Positions 1 to 5,999 are shown, counted from the stretch's first letter. The stretch is 5,999 nucleotides of DNA from Deltaproteobacteria bacterium (GCA_019313105.1 JAFDBW010000195.1:1-5999), one strand, 5' to 3'. Program-made: numbers and translations. The notes: a model not told the origin generated them from the sequence alone.

Positions 1-1743
1 ACATATTTCTTCGGTCATCAACCCCAGGAATGGACCGGCGATGAGCTCGCACAGAAGCTCCGTACCCTGGTCAGCGGCACTGCTGAAGTGGACTATGCTG
101 ATATTCTTGACAGTTTGCTGGATGAACACTTCAGCCTGACCCGCAGCAACCCCTGGGGCCGGGACAAGCAGCGTGATCGTGAATATGAAGACGTCTGCCG
201 GGAAATTGAAAACCACGGGCCAGCTAGTACTGTGCCGGTTTTCGTAGAAATAGACGACTCGATCGAAAAAAACGGGCAGGTCGAAGCATTGTCTGCCGAA
301 CTGATCAATGATCGTCTCGAATATGAAAAAGGCCTGCGCTATGTCGAACATGTCCGCAGCCGGCAAACGACAATCGCCGAGATCAACCCACGAACCGCTG
401 TCGAAACGCCGCTGGCTGCCGGACCTGAAAGTCCAGACGACATGTGCAAGCAGCTTGCCGCCGCCGGTTTGCCCGAGGACCCGCCGAGCAACCTTGTTGA
501 ACTTTTGGCTGAAGCTGCAGAGATCAGACAGGAGATGAGTTCGCTGCAACAGCCTTACGCTGCACTCGGGAAGCGTGAAAAACAGATCCCGGCTGTGCCC
601 TGGAAGGCACTGCTGTCGGTCTCCGTACTGCTTGCGCTGGTGACCGGTGCAGCATGGTGGCGGCAGCTTTATCCGCTGCCGATGTCGGTCTTTTCCGGCA
701 CGGTCGTGGTATTGTTCTCAGGCTGGTGCGGCTGGCGCTTTAGACTGAACAGGAAGGCCCGCGCAGAGTGCAAAACAGAACGTGGCAGGCTGGACCAGAA
801 AAAAAGTGCCATACAGCAACGCCAGGCTGAACTCACTGAACGTTGCGAAGCTCTCGGTCTGCCTTCTTCACCGATAGACCTGGTCCGGCTGCAGAAGCTG
901 GTGTCTTCAAACCGCGAACTGCTCGAAAGTTACTGGGCCCGGCCTGTTGCCGAGCAGCCGGTTGACGATGTTGAACGACCCGTTGAACCCCGGCCCCCGG
1001 AACAAATCGAAGCTGCAGGCTCTTTTGAAGAGGACGGCCCTGCCGGAGAACTGCAGGAGATGGAAGCCCGGCTGGCAGAATTTGCAGCTGAAATAAACCG
1101 GAAAGAAGGCCGCCTGCAGGAGCTGAGTAGACAGCTTGAGAATTCGGCATCCTCGCAAGCAGCCCGAACCGGCTGTAATCACACGGCATTGCAGAAGCGC
1201 AAGCATGAGCTTGAATCACGCATCACTTTGCTGCGCAAGGCGATCAACCTGCTGGCGGGTGCGGTTGATGAATTCAGCCGCTCGCATCTTCTTCGCCTCA
1301 ATCATGAAGCCGGCAAGCTGTTTGCCAAGATCACGGCAGGGCGATATGCTGAGATCAGGCTCGATGAGAACATGGCCCCTTCGGTCCTGGTTGACAAGCG
1401 TCGCTGGATGCCGGCCGAAAGCTTCAGCAAGGGCACTGTCGACGCCCTTTACCTGGCCTTGCGTACCGCCTTGACAAAGATCCGTGATGATGGCCGGACA
1501 CTGCCACTGATGCTAGATGATCCCTTTGTGCACCTAGACCAGAGACGTCTGGCGACGGCACTGAACATGGTTGATCTGGCATCAGCTGATGGACAATTGG
1601 TTCTCTTTAGTCATAATCTGGAACTAGGAAAACGTGCCGCGCGTGAACGATGGCATGTCGTCCCGCTGGACGGAGGGGGTGTTGATGACACGCGCACAAG
1701 TGAAGAAGGAGGAGAGCATGCCGGACAATTGCATCTTTTGTAA
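1..1743 (+). CDS. Membrane-anchored SMC/Rad50-like ATPase (YhaN-like), 5' end outside window
   Basis: The reading frame is open from base 1, so the gene starts upstream; the GTG at 88 is only an internal codon. In the visible 580 residues, a stretch beginning YFFG and reaching NPWGRDK (about residues 50-56) resembles what follows the Walker A helix in Rad50-type heads. Two hydrophobic helices follow at about 202-220 and 227-245, each flanked by charged helical sequence. A Pro/Glu-rich linker lies near 312-337 and a coiled coil near 346-415. The C-terminal head has an ABC-type signature ESFSKGT (from nt 1417), Walker B with LDDPF (nt 1504-1527), a D-loop HLD and an H-switch FSHN (nt 1606-1617). 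The LDDPF form is typical of YhaN-type ATPases, which are often paired with an SbcD-like nuclease (YhaO); any such partner would lie upstream, unseen. There is no CxxC zinc hook; the membrane hairpin lies between the heads instead. The ATPase class is secure, a role in DNA repair is inferred. Confidence 0.85.
   Translation, partial: TYFFGHQPQEWTGDELAQKLRTLVSGTAEVDYADILDSLLDEHFSLTRSNPWGRDKQRDREYEDVCREIENHGPASTVPVFVEIDDSIEKNGQVEALSAELINDRLEYEKGLRYVEHVRSRQTTIAEINPRTAVETPLAAGPESPDDMCKQLAAAGLPEDPPSNLVELLAEAAEIRQEMSSLQQPYAALGKREKQIPAVPWKALLSVSVLLALVTGAAWWRQLYPLPMSVFSGTVVVLFSGWCGWRFRLNRKARAECKTERGRLDQKKSAIQQRQAELTERCEALGLPSSPIDLVRLQKLVSSNRELLESYWARPVAEQPVDDVERPVEPRPPEQIEAAGSFEEDGPAGELQEMEARLAEFAAEINRKEGRLQELSRQLENSASSQAARTGCNHTALQKRKHELESRITLLRKAINLLAGAVDEFSRSHLLRLNHEAGKLFAKITAGRYAEIRLDENMAPSVLVDKRRWMPAESFSKGTVDALYLALRTALTKIRDDGRTLPLMLDDPFVHLDQRRLATALNMVDLASADGQLVLFSHNLELGKRAARERWHVVPLDGGGVDDTRTSEEGGEHAGQLHLL
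1706..1712 (+). promoter_or_regulatory. Ribosome binding site that fixes the hinT start
   Basis: A perfect AAGGAGG lies five bases before the ATG at 1718, inside the last codons of the upstream ATPase gene. It favours the start that gives the usual short HIT N-terminus. A second in-frame ATG at 1685 is also preceded by a purine-rich GGAGGGGG (1672-1679), but would add eleven residues not expected in the family. Confidence 0.8.
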
Positions 1744-2065
1744 AATAATTGCCGGGGATATCCCGGGAAAGATTGTTTATCAGGATGATCGGCTGGTTGC
1801 TATCGAAGATATCAACCCCCAGGCTCCAAATCATCTCCTGATCGTGCCGAGGAAACATATCCGCACGACTCTGGATCTGACAACTGCTGACAATGAACTT
1901 ATTGGGCACGTCTTCCAGGTGGCCGGGAAACTGGCCCATGACCTCGGTTTTTCCGAGGACGGTTTCCGAATTGTCAATAATACCAACGAGGCTGGCGGTC
2001 AGACCGTGTGGCATATTCACTTTCATCTGCTGGGCGGCCGTGACATGTCCTGGCCTCCCGGTTAA
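1718..2065 (+). CDS. hinT: HIT family (HinT-type) purine nucleoside phosphoramidase
   Basis: The 115-residue product is the normal length for the HINT branch of the histidine triad superfamily. These cytosolic homodimers hydrolyse AMP-linked substrates such as adenosine phosphoramidates and aminoacyl-adenylates. Visible hallmarks are the N-terminal CIFC (residues 5-8, a metal-ligand pair in many HINT proteins), KIIAGDIP, DINPQAPNHLL and NNTNEAGGQ. The catalytic triad is HIHFHLL, with His99, His101 and His103, and the C-terminal WPPG is typical of HINT. The ATG at 1718 was chosen for its perfect Shine-Dalgarno and because HINT proteins start just before the Cys pair. The gene overlaps the end of the ATPase gene by 26 bases in another frame, suggesting translational coupling. 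The physiological substrate is not visible from sequence. Confidence 0.93.
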   Translation: MPDNCIFCKIIAGDIPGKIVYQDDRLVAIEDINPQAPNHLLIVPRKHIRTTLDLTTADNELIGHVFQVAGKLAHDLGFSEDGFRIVNNTNEAGGQTVWHIHFHLLGGRDMSWPPG

Positions 2066-2104
2066 AGGGTCCGGTCAGATTTTATCGATGGCCCTGCAAC
2101 AGGC

Positions 2105-2133
2105 TTGCGACGCAGTAATTTCTGTCTTAATAT
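2105..2133 (+). promoter_or_regulatory. Candidate sigma-70 promoter of the Rel-like gene
   Basis: TTGCGA (2105-2110, 4 of 6 to the -35 consensus) and TAATAT (2128-2133, 4 of 6 to the -10 consensus) are separated by exactly 17 bases. They sit in the only sizeable gap of the + strand gene run, so transcription would start near 2140, about 25 bases before the ATG at 2165. It suggests the Rel-like gene is at least partly independent of the ATPase-hinT pair. It is a motif match only. Confidence 0.45.
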
Positions 2134-2134
2134 C

Positions 2135-2150
2135 GGTTATATCTCTAACC
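2135..2150 (+). other. Small hairpin abutting the Rel-like gene ribosome binding site
   Basis: GGTTA and TAACC form a five-base-pair stem around the loop TATCTC. The probable Shine-Dalgarno GGAAG (2152-2156) begins two bases after the stem, eight bases before the ATG at 2165. A stem this short could be chance. It has no T-tract and is not a terminator. Confidence 0.25.
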
Positions 2151-2164
2151 TGGAAGCTTGCTGA

Positions 2165-3652
2165 ATGGAGACGATCCATCATCCAATAGCCGAGCCTGAA
2201 GCTCCGGAAAATTACGACGATAAGCGTCAAGTGCGCCTGATTAACGAAATCATGGAGCTGCTGGTGACGCATTATGGCGGCAGTCTCAGTGAGCCTGTCC
2301 TCGATAAATCGATCGATAATCTGCAGAAGGCGATCAGCCTCGCACAGAAAGCCCACCGTCACCAGCTGCGCAAGTCGGGAGAACCTTATTTCTTTCACCC
2401 CCTGCGCGTTGCCCATCTGGCCGCCCGGCACTGGATGGATTTTGCCTCGGTAAACGCTGCCATTCTGCACGATGTCGTCGAGGATACGCCGACAACTCTC
2501 GAGGACGTCAGCGCGATGTTCGGTGAAGAGACCAGCCTGCTGGTTGATGGCCTGACCAAGGTTGATGACGACCTGCTCAGCCGCAGTGTGCTAAAGCAAC
2601 AGACGTACCGCAAACAGGTCCTGCTTGCCGTCCGGGACGTACGGGTGCTTTGCCTGAAGTTCTGGGATCGATTTGACAACCTGCAGACCATACAAGCCCT
2701 GAACCCTGAAAAACAGAGACTGATTGCAGAGGAGACCAGGACGATCTACGTCCCTCTCGCCAGACATCTGGGCATGGGTCGCGTTGCGACTGAGCTTGAT
2801 GCCCTGTCTCTGACGATCCTTTATCCCACCCGTGCCAAGCGTTACTCGGCCGCTGTCGCTGAACTTCGTAAAAGTTACGAGTCGACCCTCGGGCTGATTC
2901 GTTCAGAGATCCATAATATTCTTGAGCACCACAAAATCGACGCATTGGTCAGGGATCGTTGGCGACCGTTCTCCATCATCGCGGCCAGATCGACCGCCCG
3001 CGGGCTGCCGGCCCTTTATACCCTGGATGTCCTGGTGGACAGCTTTATGGATGCCTACCACACCCTGGGGTTGTTACATCGTCTCTACCCACCGATTCCA
3101 GGCAAACTGCGTGATCACCTGAACATGCCTTCGCAGTATGGCTACCAGGCCCTGAAAACCAGTGTCCAGGCCGGAGAGGCACGTTTGCGTATCGAAATTA
3201 CAACGCGCAAGCTGGCGCGTTTCAACGATTCCGGCGTGTTGGCCCCCGGCTTTGAATTTCGGAGCAAAAATTTTGAGGAGTTGATGCAGTCGCTGATCGA
3301 GGGTGAGTCGGCCTTTGACATGGATAGTCTGCGCCTCGCCTCAGCTTCAATCCAGGTTTATACGCCCCAGGGAGAAGTACGTACCTTGCCCGAGGGGTGC
3401 AGCGCTCTGGACTTTGCGTTCAATATCCACGAGCAGCTCGGGTTGCACGCGGTTCGGGTGCGTATCAACGGCAAAACCCGTCAACTCAAGGCACGCCTTA
3501 TGGATGGAGATCAAATCGATGTTGAAATTGCAGACCAGCCGTCGGTCCTGCCCAAATGGCTGGAATGGGCCGTTACACCTAGGGCCCGTAACAGTATCCG
3601 TCGTTACCTTCGCTCCAAGGTCAGGCAAAGAGGCGGCAAGAGCCAGGCTTAA
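2165..3652 (+). CDS. RelA/SpoT homologue: HD hydrolase, degenerate synthetase, TGS domain
   Basis: The 495-residue product has the order of the N-terminal part of Rel/SpoT proteins. The HD (p)ppGpp hydrolase domain is at about 45-215, the synthetase-like domain at about 240-360 and the TGS domain at about 395-457, followed by a short basic helical tail. Hydrolase residues are present: His78, His102-Asp103 in LHDVVEDTP, Glu106-Asp107, and Asp168/Asn172 in WDRFDN (usual ADRLHN). The synthetase domain keeps a GYQ core (326-328) in a region normally read as KDYIANPKxNGYQSLHT, but lacks others: the usual ExQIRT, with its catalytic Glu, reads RIEITT (342-347), and IYDLLAVRV has become LYTLDV. Full-length Rel/SpoT is about 700-750 residues with a C-terminal ACT domain, absent here. 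Likely role: a (p)ppGpp or related pyrophosphate hydrolase, with the synthetase fold perhaps kept for ligand binding. A separate full-length Rel elsewhere in the genome is expected. Start ATG 2165 has GGAAG at eight bases. Confidence 0.88.
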   Translation: METIHHPIAEPEAPENYDDKRQVRLINEIMELLVTHYGGSLSEPVLDKSIDNLQKAISLAQKAHRHQLRKSGEPYFFHPLRVAHLAARHWMDFASVNAAILHDVVEDTPTTLEDVSAMFGEETSLLVDGLTKVDDDLLSRSVLKQQTYRKQVLLAVRDVRVLCLKFWDRFDNLQTIQALNPEKQRLIAEETRTIYVPLARHLGMGRVATELDALSLTILYPTRAKRYSAAVAELRKSYESTLGLIRSEIHNILEHHKIDALVRDRWRPFSIIAARSTARGLPALYTLDVLVDSFMDAYHTLGLLHRLYPPIPGKLRDHLNMPSQYGYQALKTSVQAGEARLRIEITTRKLARFNDSGVLAPGFEFRSKNFEELMQSLIEGESAFDMDSLRLASASIQVYTPQGEVRTLPEGCSALDFAFNIHEQLGLHAVRVRINGKTRQLKARLMDGDQIDVEIADQPSVLPKWLEWAVTPRARNSIRRYLRSKVRQRGGKSQA

Positions 3653-3668
3653 TTCTCTCTTCAGGTCA

Positions 3669-4682
3669 TTGTTCTTCGGATTCCTACTGCTGCTCATGTT
3701 CCAGCAGGTTGTCTTTGCAGGACAGGCAAACGTTTTTATTTATCACCGTTTCGACGACTCAGTATATCCCTCGACCAATATTTCCAGCCGCGAATTTCAA
3801 TCACATCTCGAGATATTGCATCAGCAGGACTTTACCGTCCTCACTCTCGGCCAGATCCTTGACAAAATAAAGCACGGTGAGAGTTTGCCAGAACGCTGTG
3901 CTGCAATCACCGTAGACGATGCTTACCGTTCCTTTCTCACCAGTGGCTGGCCACTCCTGAAGAGCTTTGGCTTCCCGGCGACTCTTTTCGTCAGTACGGA
4001 TACGGTGGGGGGAGGGGAGCACCTCGACTGGCAGGAGCTGAAGACTTTACGAAACGAGGGGGTGGAAATAGGTAACCACACCGCCAGTCATGCTTTTTTA
4101 CTTGACCATCAAAACGATGAGAATTGGGAGGGCAGGGTTCTGGGAGAGTTAGGCCGCGCTCAGCAAGCTTTTGAGAGAAACCTGGGCTTCAGGCCGCGGT
4201 TGTTCGCCTATCCTTATGGTGAGTTTTCTCCGGGACTTGCCGTACTGGTCAGACAAGCCGGCTTCGATGCCGCCTTTGGTCAGCAATCCGGCGTATTGAC
4301 GCCGGACCAGGACTTTTTCCGTCTGCCGCGCTTTCCGATGGGAGGTTCTTATGCAAATCCCGATGATTTTCAGGACAAGCTTTTCATGAAACACCTGCCA
4401 GTCAAGGTCGTCTCTCCTGAAACGACTGTGCTTGAGGATGAAAATCCGCCGAGACTGGTTTTCTCTCTTGAAGCAGGAGCGTTTGACAGTGGAGGCCTGC
4501 GTTGCTTCGTGCCCGGGCAGTCAGAATGCAAGGTGGAGATGGTGCCAGGCGAGGACCGTTTTTTCGAGATTCAGGCGAGCAAAAAGCTCGTCGGGCGACG
4601 CAGCAAATATACGATTACCGCCAAGGATGCCGACGGTACGTGGTACTGGTTCAGTCAGTTATGGGTCTTGCCGCGCCGGTGA
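3669..4682 (+). CDS. Exported polysaccharide deacetylase (NodB/CE4 fold), start uncertain
   Basis: NodB-fold metal-dependent deacetylases remove acetyl groups from N-acetylated (sometimes O-acetylated) glycans. From the TTG at 3669 the protein has 337 residues. A hydrophobic segment ends in VVFAG (signal peptide, cleavage near residue 17-18). The catalytic domain shows FIYHRF, TVDDAY (81-86, metal/base Asp83-Asp84; the family usually has TFDDG), HTASH (137-141, metal ligands His137 and His141), AYPYG (180-184) and RLPRFPMGG near 218. A C-terminal part (about 250-337) with Cys279, Cys287 and a WYWFSQLW motif looks like a small beta domain found with such exported deacetylases. The gene starts 16 bases after the Rel-like gene, so co-transcription is likely. 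No ATG or strong Shine-Dalgarno suits the start: TTG 3669 gives a signal peptide without basic residues, and ATG 3696 would cut it. The enzyme class is sure, the substrate unknown. Confidence 0.85.
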   Translation: MFFGFLLLLMFQQVVFAGQANVFIYHRFDDSVYPSTNISSREFQSHLEILHQQDFTVLTLGQILDKIKHGESLPERCAAITVDDAYRSFLTSGWPLLKSFGFPATLFVSTDTVGGGEHLDWQELKTLRNEGVEIGNHTASHAFLLDHQNDENWEGRVLGELGRAQQAFERNLGFRPRLFAYPYGEFSPGLAVLVRQAGFDAAFGQQSGVLTPDQDFFRLPRFPMGGSYANPDDFQDKLFMKHLPVKVVSPETTVLEDENPPRLVFSLEAGAFDSGGLRCFVPGQSECKVEMVPGEDRFFEIQASKKLVGRRSKYTITAKDADGTWYWFSQLWVLPRR

Positions 4683-5669
4683 GCGGTGCCCGATCATTCT
4701 GCTGCGTGACGAGAAAAGGCCGGAGCCTGATGTGCCGATGATCGTGTGAGTGTCCATCTCAGGAAGACGCAGCGAGGCATCGTTGACCCGCATAAGTTGG
4801 TTTTGGCGAATCATAGCCTGGATTTCACTGATATACTCATCGCCGCGCTGCGAATATTTTGCCAACCCTTTAGCCAGCGCCATGCCGGTTACCGGTTGAT
4901 TCGATTCTCGCAACTGCTCGCGTATCTGACGTAACTTGCGATAGGCCCCATTGCGATTGAGGTTGTTCATGTAACTGCGGATCGATTCATATATACTTGA
5001 AAATATGCGAACCTCGTAAGTCGCCCCTTCAGGACGCCCGGCGGGGATGAGCCCGGTGCCAGGTTTGTAGGTCCATTCGCCGAAGAGGTTGTTGCCCATC
5101 CTGGCAAACCGGGAACTCCCCCAGGCGGATTCGTTGGCTGCCTGGGCCAAAACCAGTGACGGAGGGATGATATCGACTCTGCGCATTAATCGGGACCGGA
5201 CCCGGTGGTCGGTAAATGGGTGCCCAAGCAGGCCGTAACGCCTGAGAATTTCATCCAGCCGTTCGAGGTCTCCGTCCTGTATCTCGCTTGAACTATGCCT
5301 GGATAAAATATGCTGAACATATTCACGTTCTTTCTCGATCTCCTGATTGGCTAAAAGGATCATTGGCAGCAAGCCCATGAAAAACGCGTGTTTCTTGGCT
5401 CTGGCGCTAGCTGTCCGGTTGATGTCGTCCGGAATGTTCTCAAGAATTAATGGCGGTACACCTTCTTCCAGTTCCGCCCAGTTATAGTCGAGGGACTGGA
5501 AAAAGGCCTGCAACCCGTTTGTCGTCTCCGGCCTGATTGAAGGGACTTCTTCGAAGCTGACCATTGAAGAGTCTGCCTGAATCGGCACGGCAAGACCGAA
5601 AAAGAGAAGGATGAAAATCAAGGCGAGCAATGACGTTCTGCAACATACTATGAACGTGTAGTCAATCAT
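4659..5669 (-). CDS. bax: Bax family exported endo-beta-N-acetylglucosaminidase
   Basis: The 336-residue product begins with a strong signal sequence (hydrophobic core about 13-30, likely cleavage after VPIQA), so it acts in the periplasm or at the envelope. Features of the Bax/glucosaminidase (GH73-like) family include an N-terminal helical region with KKHAFFMGLLPMILLANQEI (93-112). They continue with RVDIIPPSLVLAQAANESAWG (164-184), where Glu180 is the expected catalytic acid, then NNLFGEW (193-199), YEVRIF, SYMNNLNRN and LAKYSQRGDEYI. Such enzymes cleave the GlcNAc-MurNAc bond in peptidoglycan or related glycans. About 40 polar C-terminal residues after IRQNQL are extra to the domain. ATG 5669 is preferred over the adjacent TTG 5672, with a GGGGT at six bases. 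It is convergent with the deacetylase gene, 3' ends overlapping by 24 bases, and divergent from the YjbQ family gene. Family call is firm, the biological role inferred. Confidence 0.9.
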   Translation of the reverse strand: MIDYTFIVCCRTSLLALIFILLFFGLAVPIQADSSMVSFEEVPSIRPETTNGLQAFFQSLDYNWAELEEGVPPLILENIPDDINRTASARAKKHAFFMGLLPMILLANQEIEKEREYVQHILSRHSSSEIQDGDLERLDEILRRYGLLGHPFTDHRVRSRLMRRVDIIPPSLVLAQAANESAWGSSRFARMGNNLFGEWTYKPGTGLIPAGRPEGATYEVRIFSSIYESIRSYMNNLNRNGAYRKLRQIREQLRESNQPVTGMALAKGLAKYSQRGDEYISEIQAMIRQNQLMRVNDASLRLPEMDTHTIIGTSGSGLFSSRSRMIGHRSPARQDP

Positions 5670-5730
5670 CAAGTGACCCCGATGGAGTAAGACGAACAGT
5701 CCGGCTGTCGGCAGCTATCGTTAACTTCCC

Positions 5731-5760
5731 ATTGTATCACGGTCTTTTTTGTACAAACAA
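5731..5760 (-). promoter_or_regulatory. Extended -10 promoter of the bax gene
   Basis: Read on the - strand, TGATACAAT carries an extended -10 (TG-n-TACAAT, 5 of 6 to TATAAT; hexamer at 5736-5731). A weak -35 TTGTTT (5760-5755) lies 18 bases upstream. Transcription would start near 5724, leaving a leader of about 55 bases before the ATG at 5669. This is the best promoter match in the divergent gap 5670-5799; no equally good one was seen for the + strand gene. Confidence 0.55.
5748..5757. promoter_or_regulatory. Perfect 10-base palindrome in the divergent promoter region
   Basis: TTTGTACAAA reads the same on both strands and touches the -35 area of the bax promoter, also lying about 45 bases before the YjbQ family start. 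Its place between two divergent genes suits an operator for a dimeric regulator, but ten AT-rich bases can arise by chance and no regulator is visible. Confidence 0.25.
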
Positions 5761-5799
5761 TATCCAGTTGATTCATTGACCTGAGTCAAGGGAGTGATT

Positions 5800-5999
5800 A
5801 TGAGATCTTTTCGTAAAGAATTGTGGTTCGAAATCCCCAACCGTCGCGGATTCCTGAACATTACCCGCCAGGTCGAGTCCTGCTTGAGTGAAAGTGGTAT
5901 CCAGGAAGGTCTCCTGCTATGCAATGCCATGCATATCACCGCATCTGTGTTTATAAATGACGATGAAAGGGGGTTGCACCAGGATTTCGAAAACTGGCT
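5800..5999 (+). CDS. yjbQ: YjbQ/UPF0047 family protein, 3' end outside window
   Basis: Sixty-six complete codons are visible, about half of the usual 130-140 residues of this small cytosolic family. The pattern GLLLCNAMHITASVFINDDE (37-56) is the family signature, with the conserved His45 and the NDDE that follows. The next residues, GLHQDFENW, also match the family. Members have been called secondary thiamine-phosphate synthases because some complement a thiE defect in E. coli; the true reaction is not settled. The start ATG 5800 follows AAGGGAG (5788-5794) at five bases, a strong Shine-Dalgarno. The gene is divergent from bax across a 130-base gap, and no functional link to its neighbours is evident. 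Confidence 0.9.
   Translation, partial: MRSFRKELWFEIPNRRGFLNITRQVESCLSESGIQEGLLLCNAMHITASVFINDDERGLHQDFENW

Noticed and set aside
833..1219. Long antisense open frames across the ATPase coiled-coil region
   Set aside because: They have no recognisable domains and lie fully opposite a clear coding frame of moderately high GC content.
1752..1767. Near-palindrome around GGGATATCCC
   Set aside because: It lies in conserved hinT codons for Gly-Asp-Ile-Pro-Gly, so protein sequence explains it.
2066..2104. Possible terminator after hinT (CCGG pairs near 2058-2074)
   Set aside because: The stem is only four self-complementary bases and no T-run follows.
4691..4744. Inverted repeat CGATCAT ... ATGATCG with an inner AGGC/GCCT mini-stem
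   Set aside because: It lies inside the bax coding end, the loop is about 40 bases, and there is no T-tract on either strand, so it is not supported as a terminator.
4432..4934. Small + strand open frames over the deacetylase and bax ends
   Set aside because: They are Arg/Cys-rich shadow translations without a ribosome site and are covered by two well-supported genes.
5721..5777. Possible + strand promoter for the YjbQ family gene (TTGTAC with TTCATT at 17 bases, or TTAACT upstream)
   Set aside because: The -10 matches are only about 3 of 6, too weak to list as a feature.
5721..5939. A 72-codon - strand frame across the YjbQ family start
   Set aside because: It lies opposite the conserved YjbQ coding sequence and shows no family features.

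Overview
The window holds six genes in an ordinary, densely packed bacterial layout, mostly on the + strand. The organism looks like a Gram-negative proteobacterium, and I lean towards a Desulfuromonas/Geobacter-type lineage. The reasons are the style of the HIT protein, a Bax-type glucosaminidase, an exported polysaccharide deacetylase, Sec signal peptides and moderately GC-rich coding sequence. This is an inference from remembered family resemblance, not a search result.

Left part (1-2065): the C-terminal bulk of a membrane-anchored SMC/Rad50-like (YhaN-like) ATPase that begins before the window. It overlaps by 26 bases a HinT-type HIT nucleotide hydrolase, and the two are probably translated together.

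Middle (2066-4682): a 99-base gap carries a plausible sigma-70 promoter. It is followed by a RelA/SpoT homologue of 495 residues. Its HD (ppGpp hydrolase) centre looks intact, its synthetase domain has lost key residues, it keeps a TGS domain and it has no C-terminal ACT region. Sixteen bases later comes an exported NodB-type polysaccharide deacetylase with a small C-terminal beta-rich domain and an uncertain start codon.

Right part (4659-5999): a Bax-family exported endo-N-acetylglucosaminidase lies on the - strand. Its 3' end overlaps that of the deacetylase by 24 bases. It is read from a recognisable extended -10 promoter in the divergent gap 5670-5799. On the other side of that gap starts a YjbQ/UPF0047 family gene that runs off the window.

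The genes do not form one obvious pathway. Two themes can be seen: nucleotide or second-messenger hydrolysis (HinT, Rel-like hydrolase) and envelope glycan processing (deacetylase, Bax). I see no CRISPR array, insertion sequence, tRNA, rRNA or phage module. The most interesting single item is the Rel homologue with an apparently inactivated synthetase.
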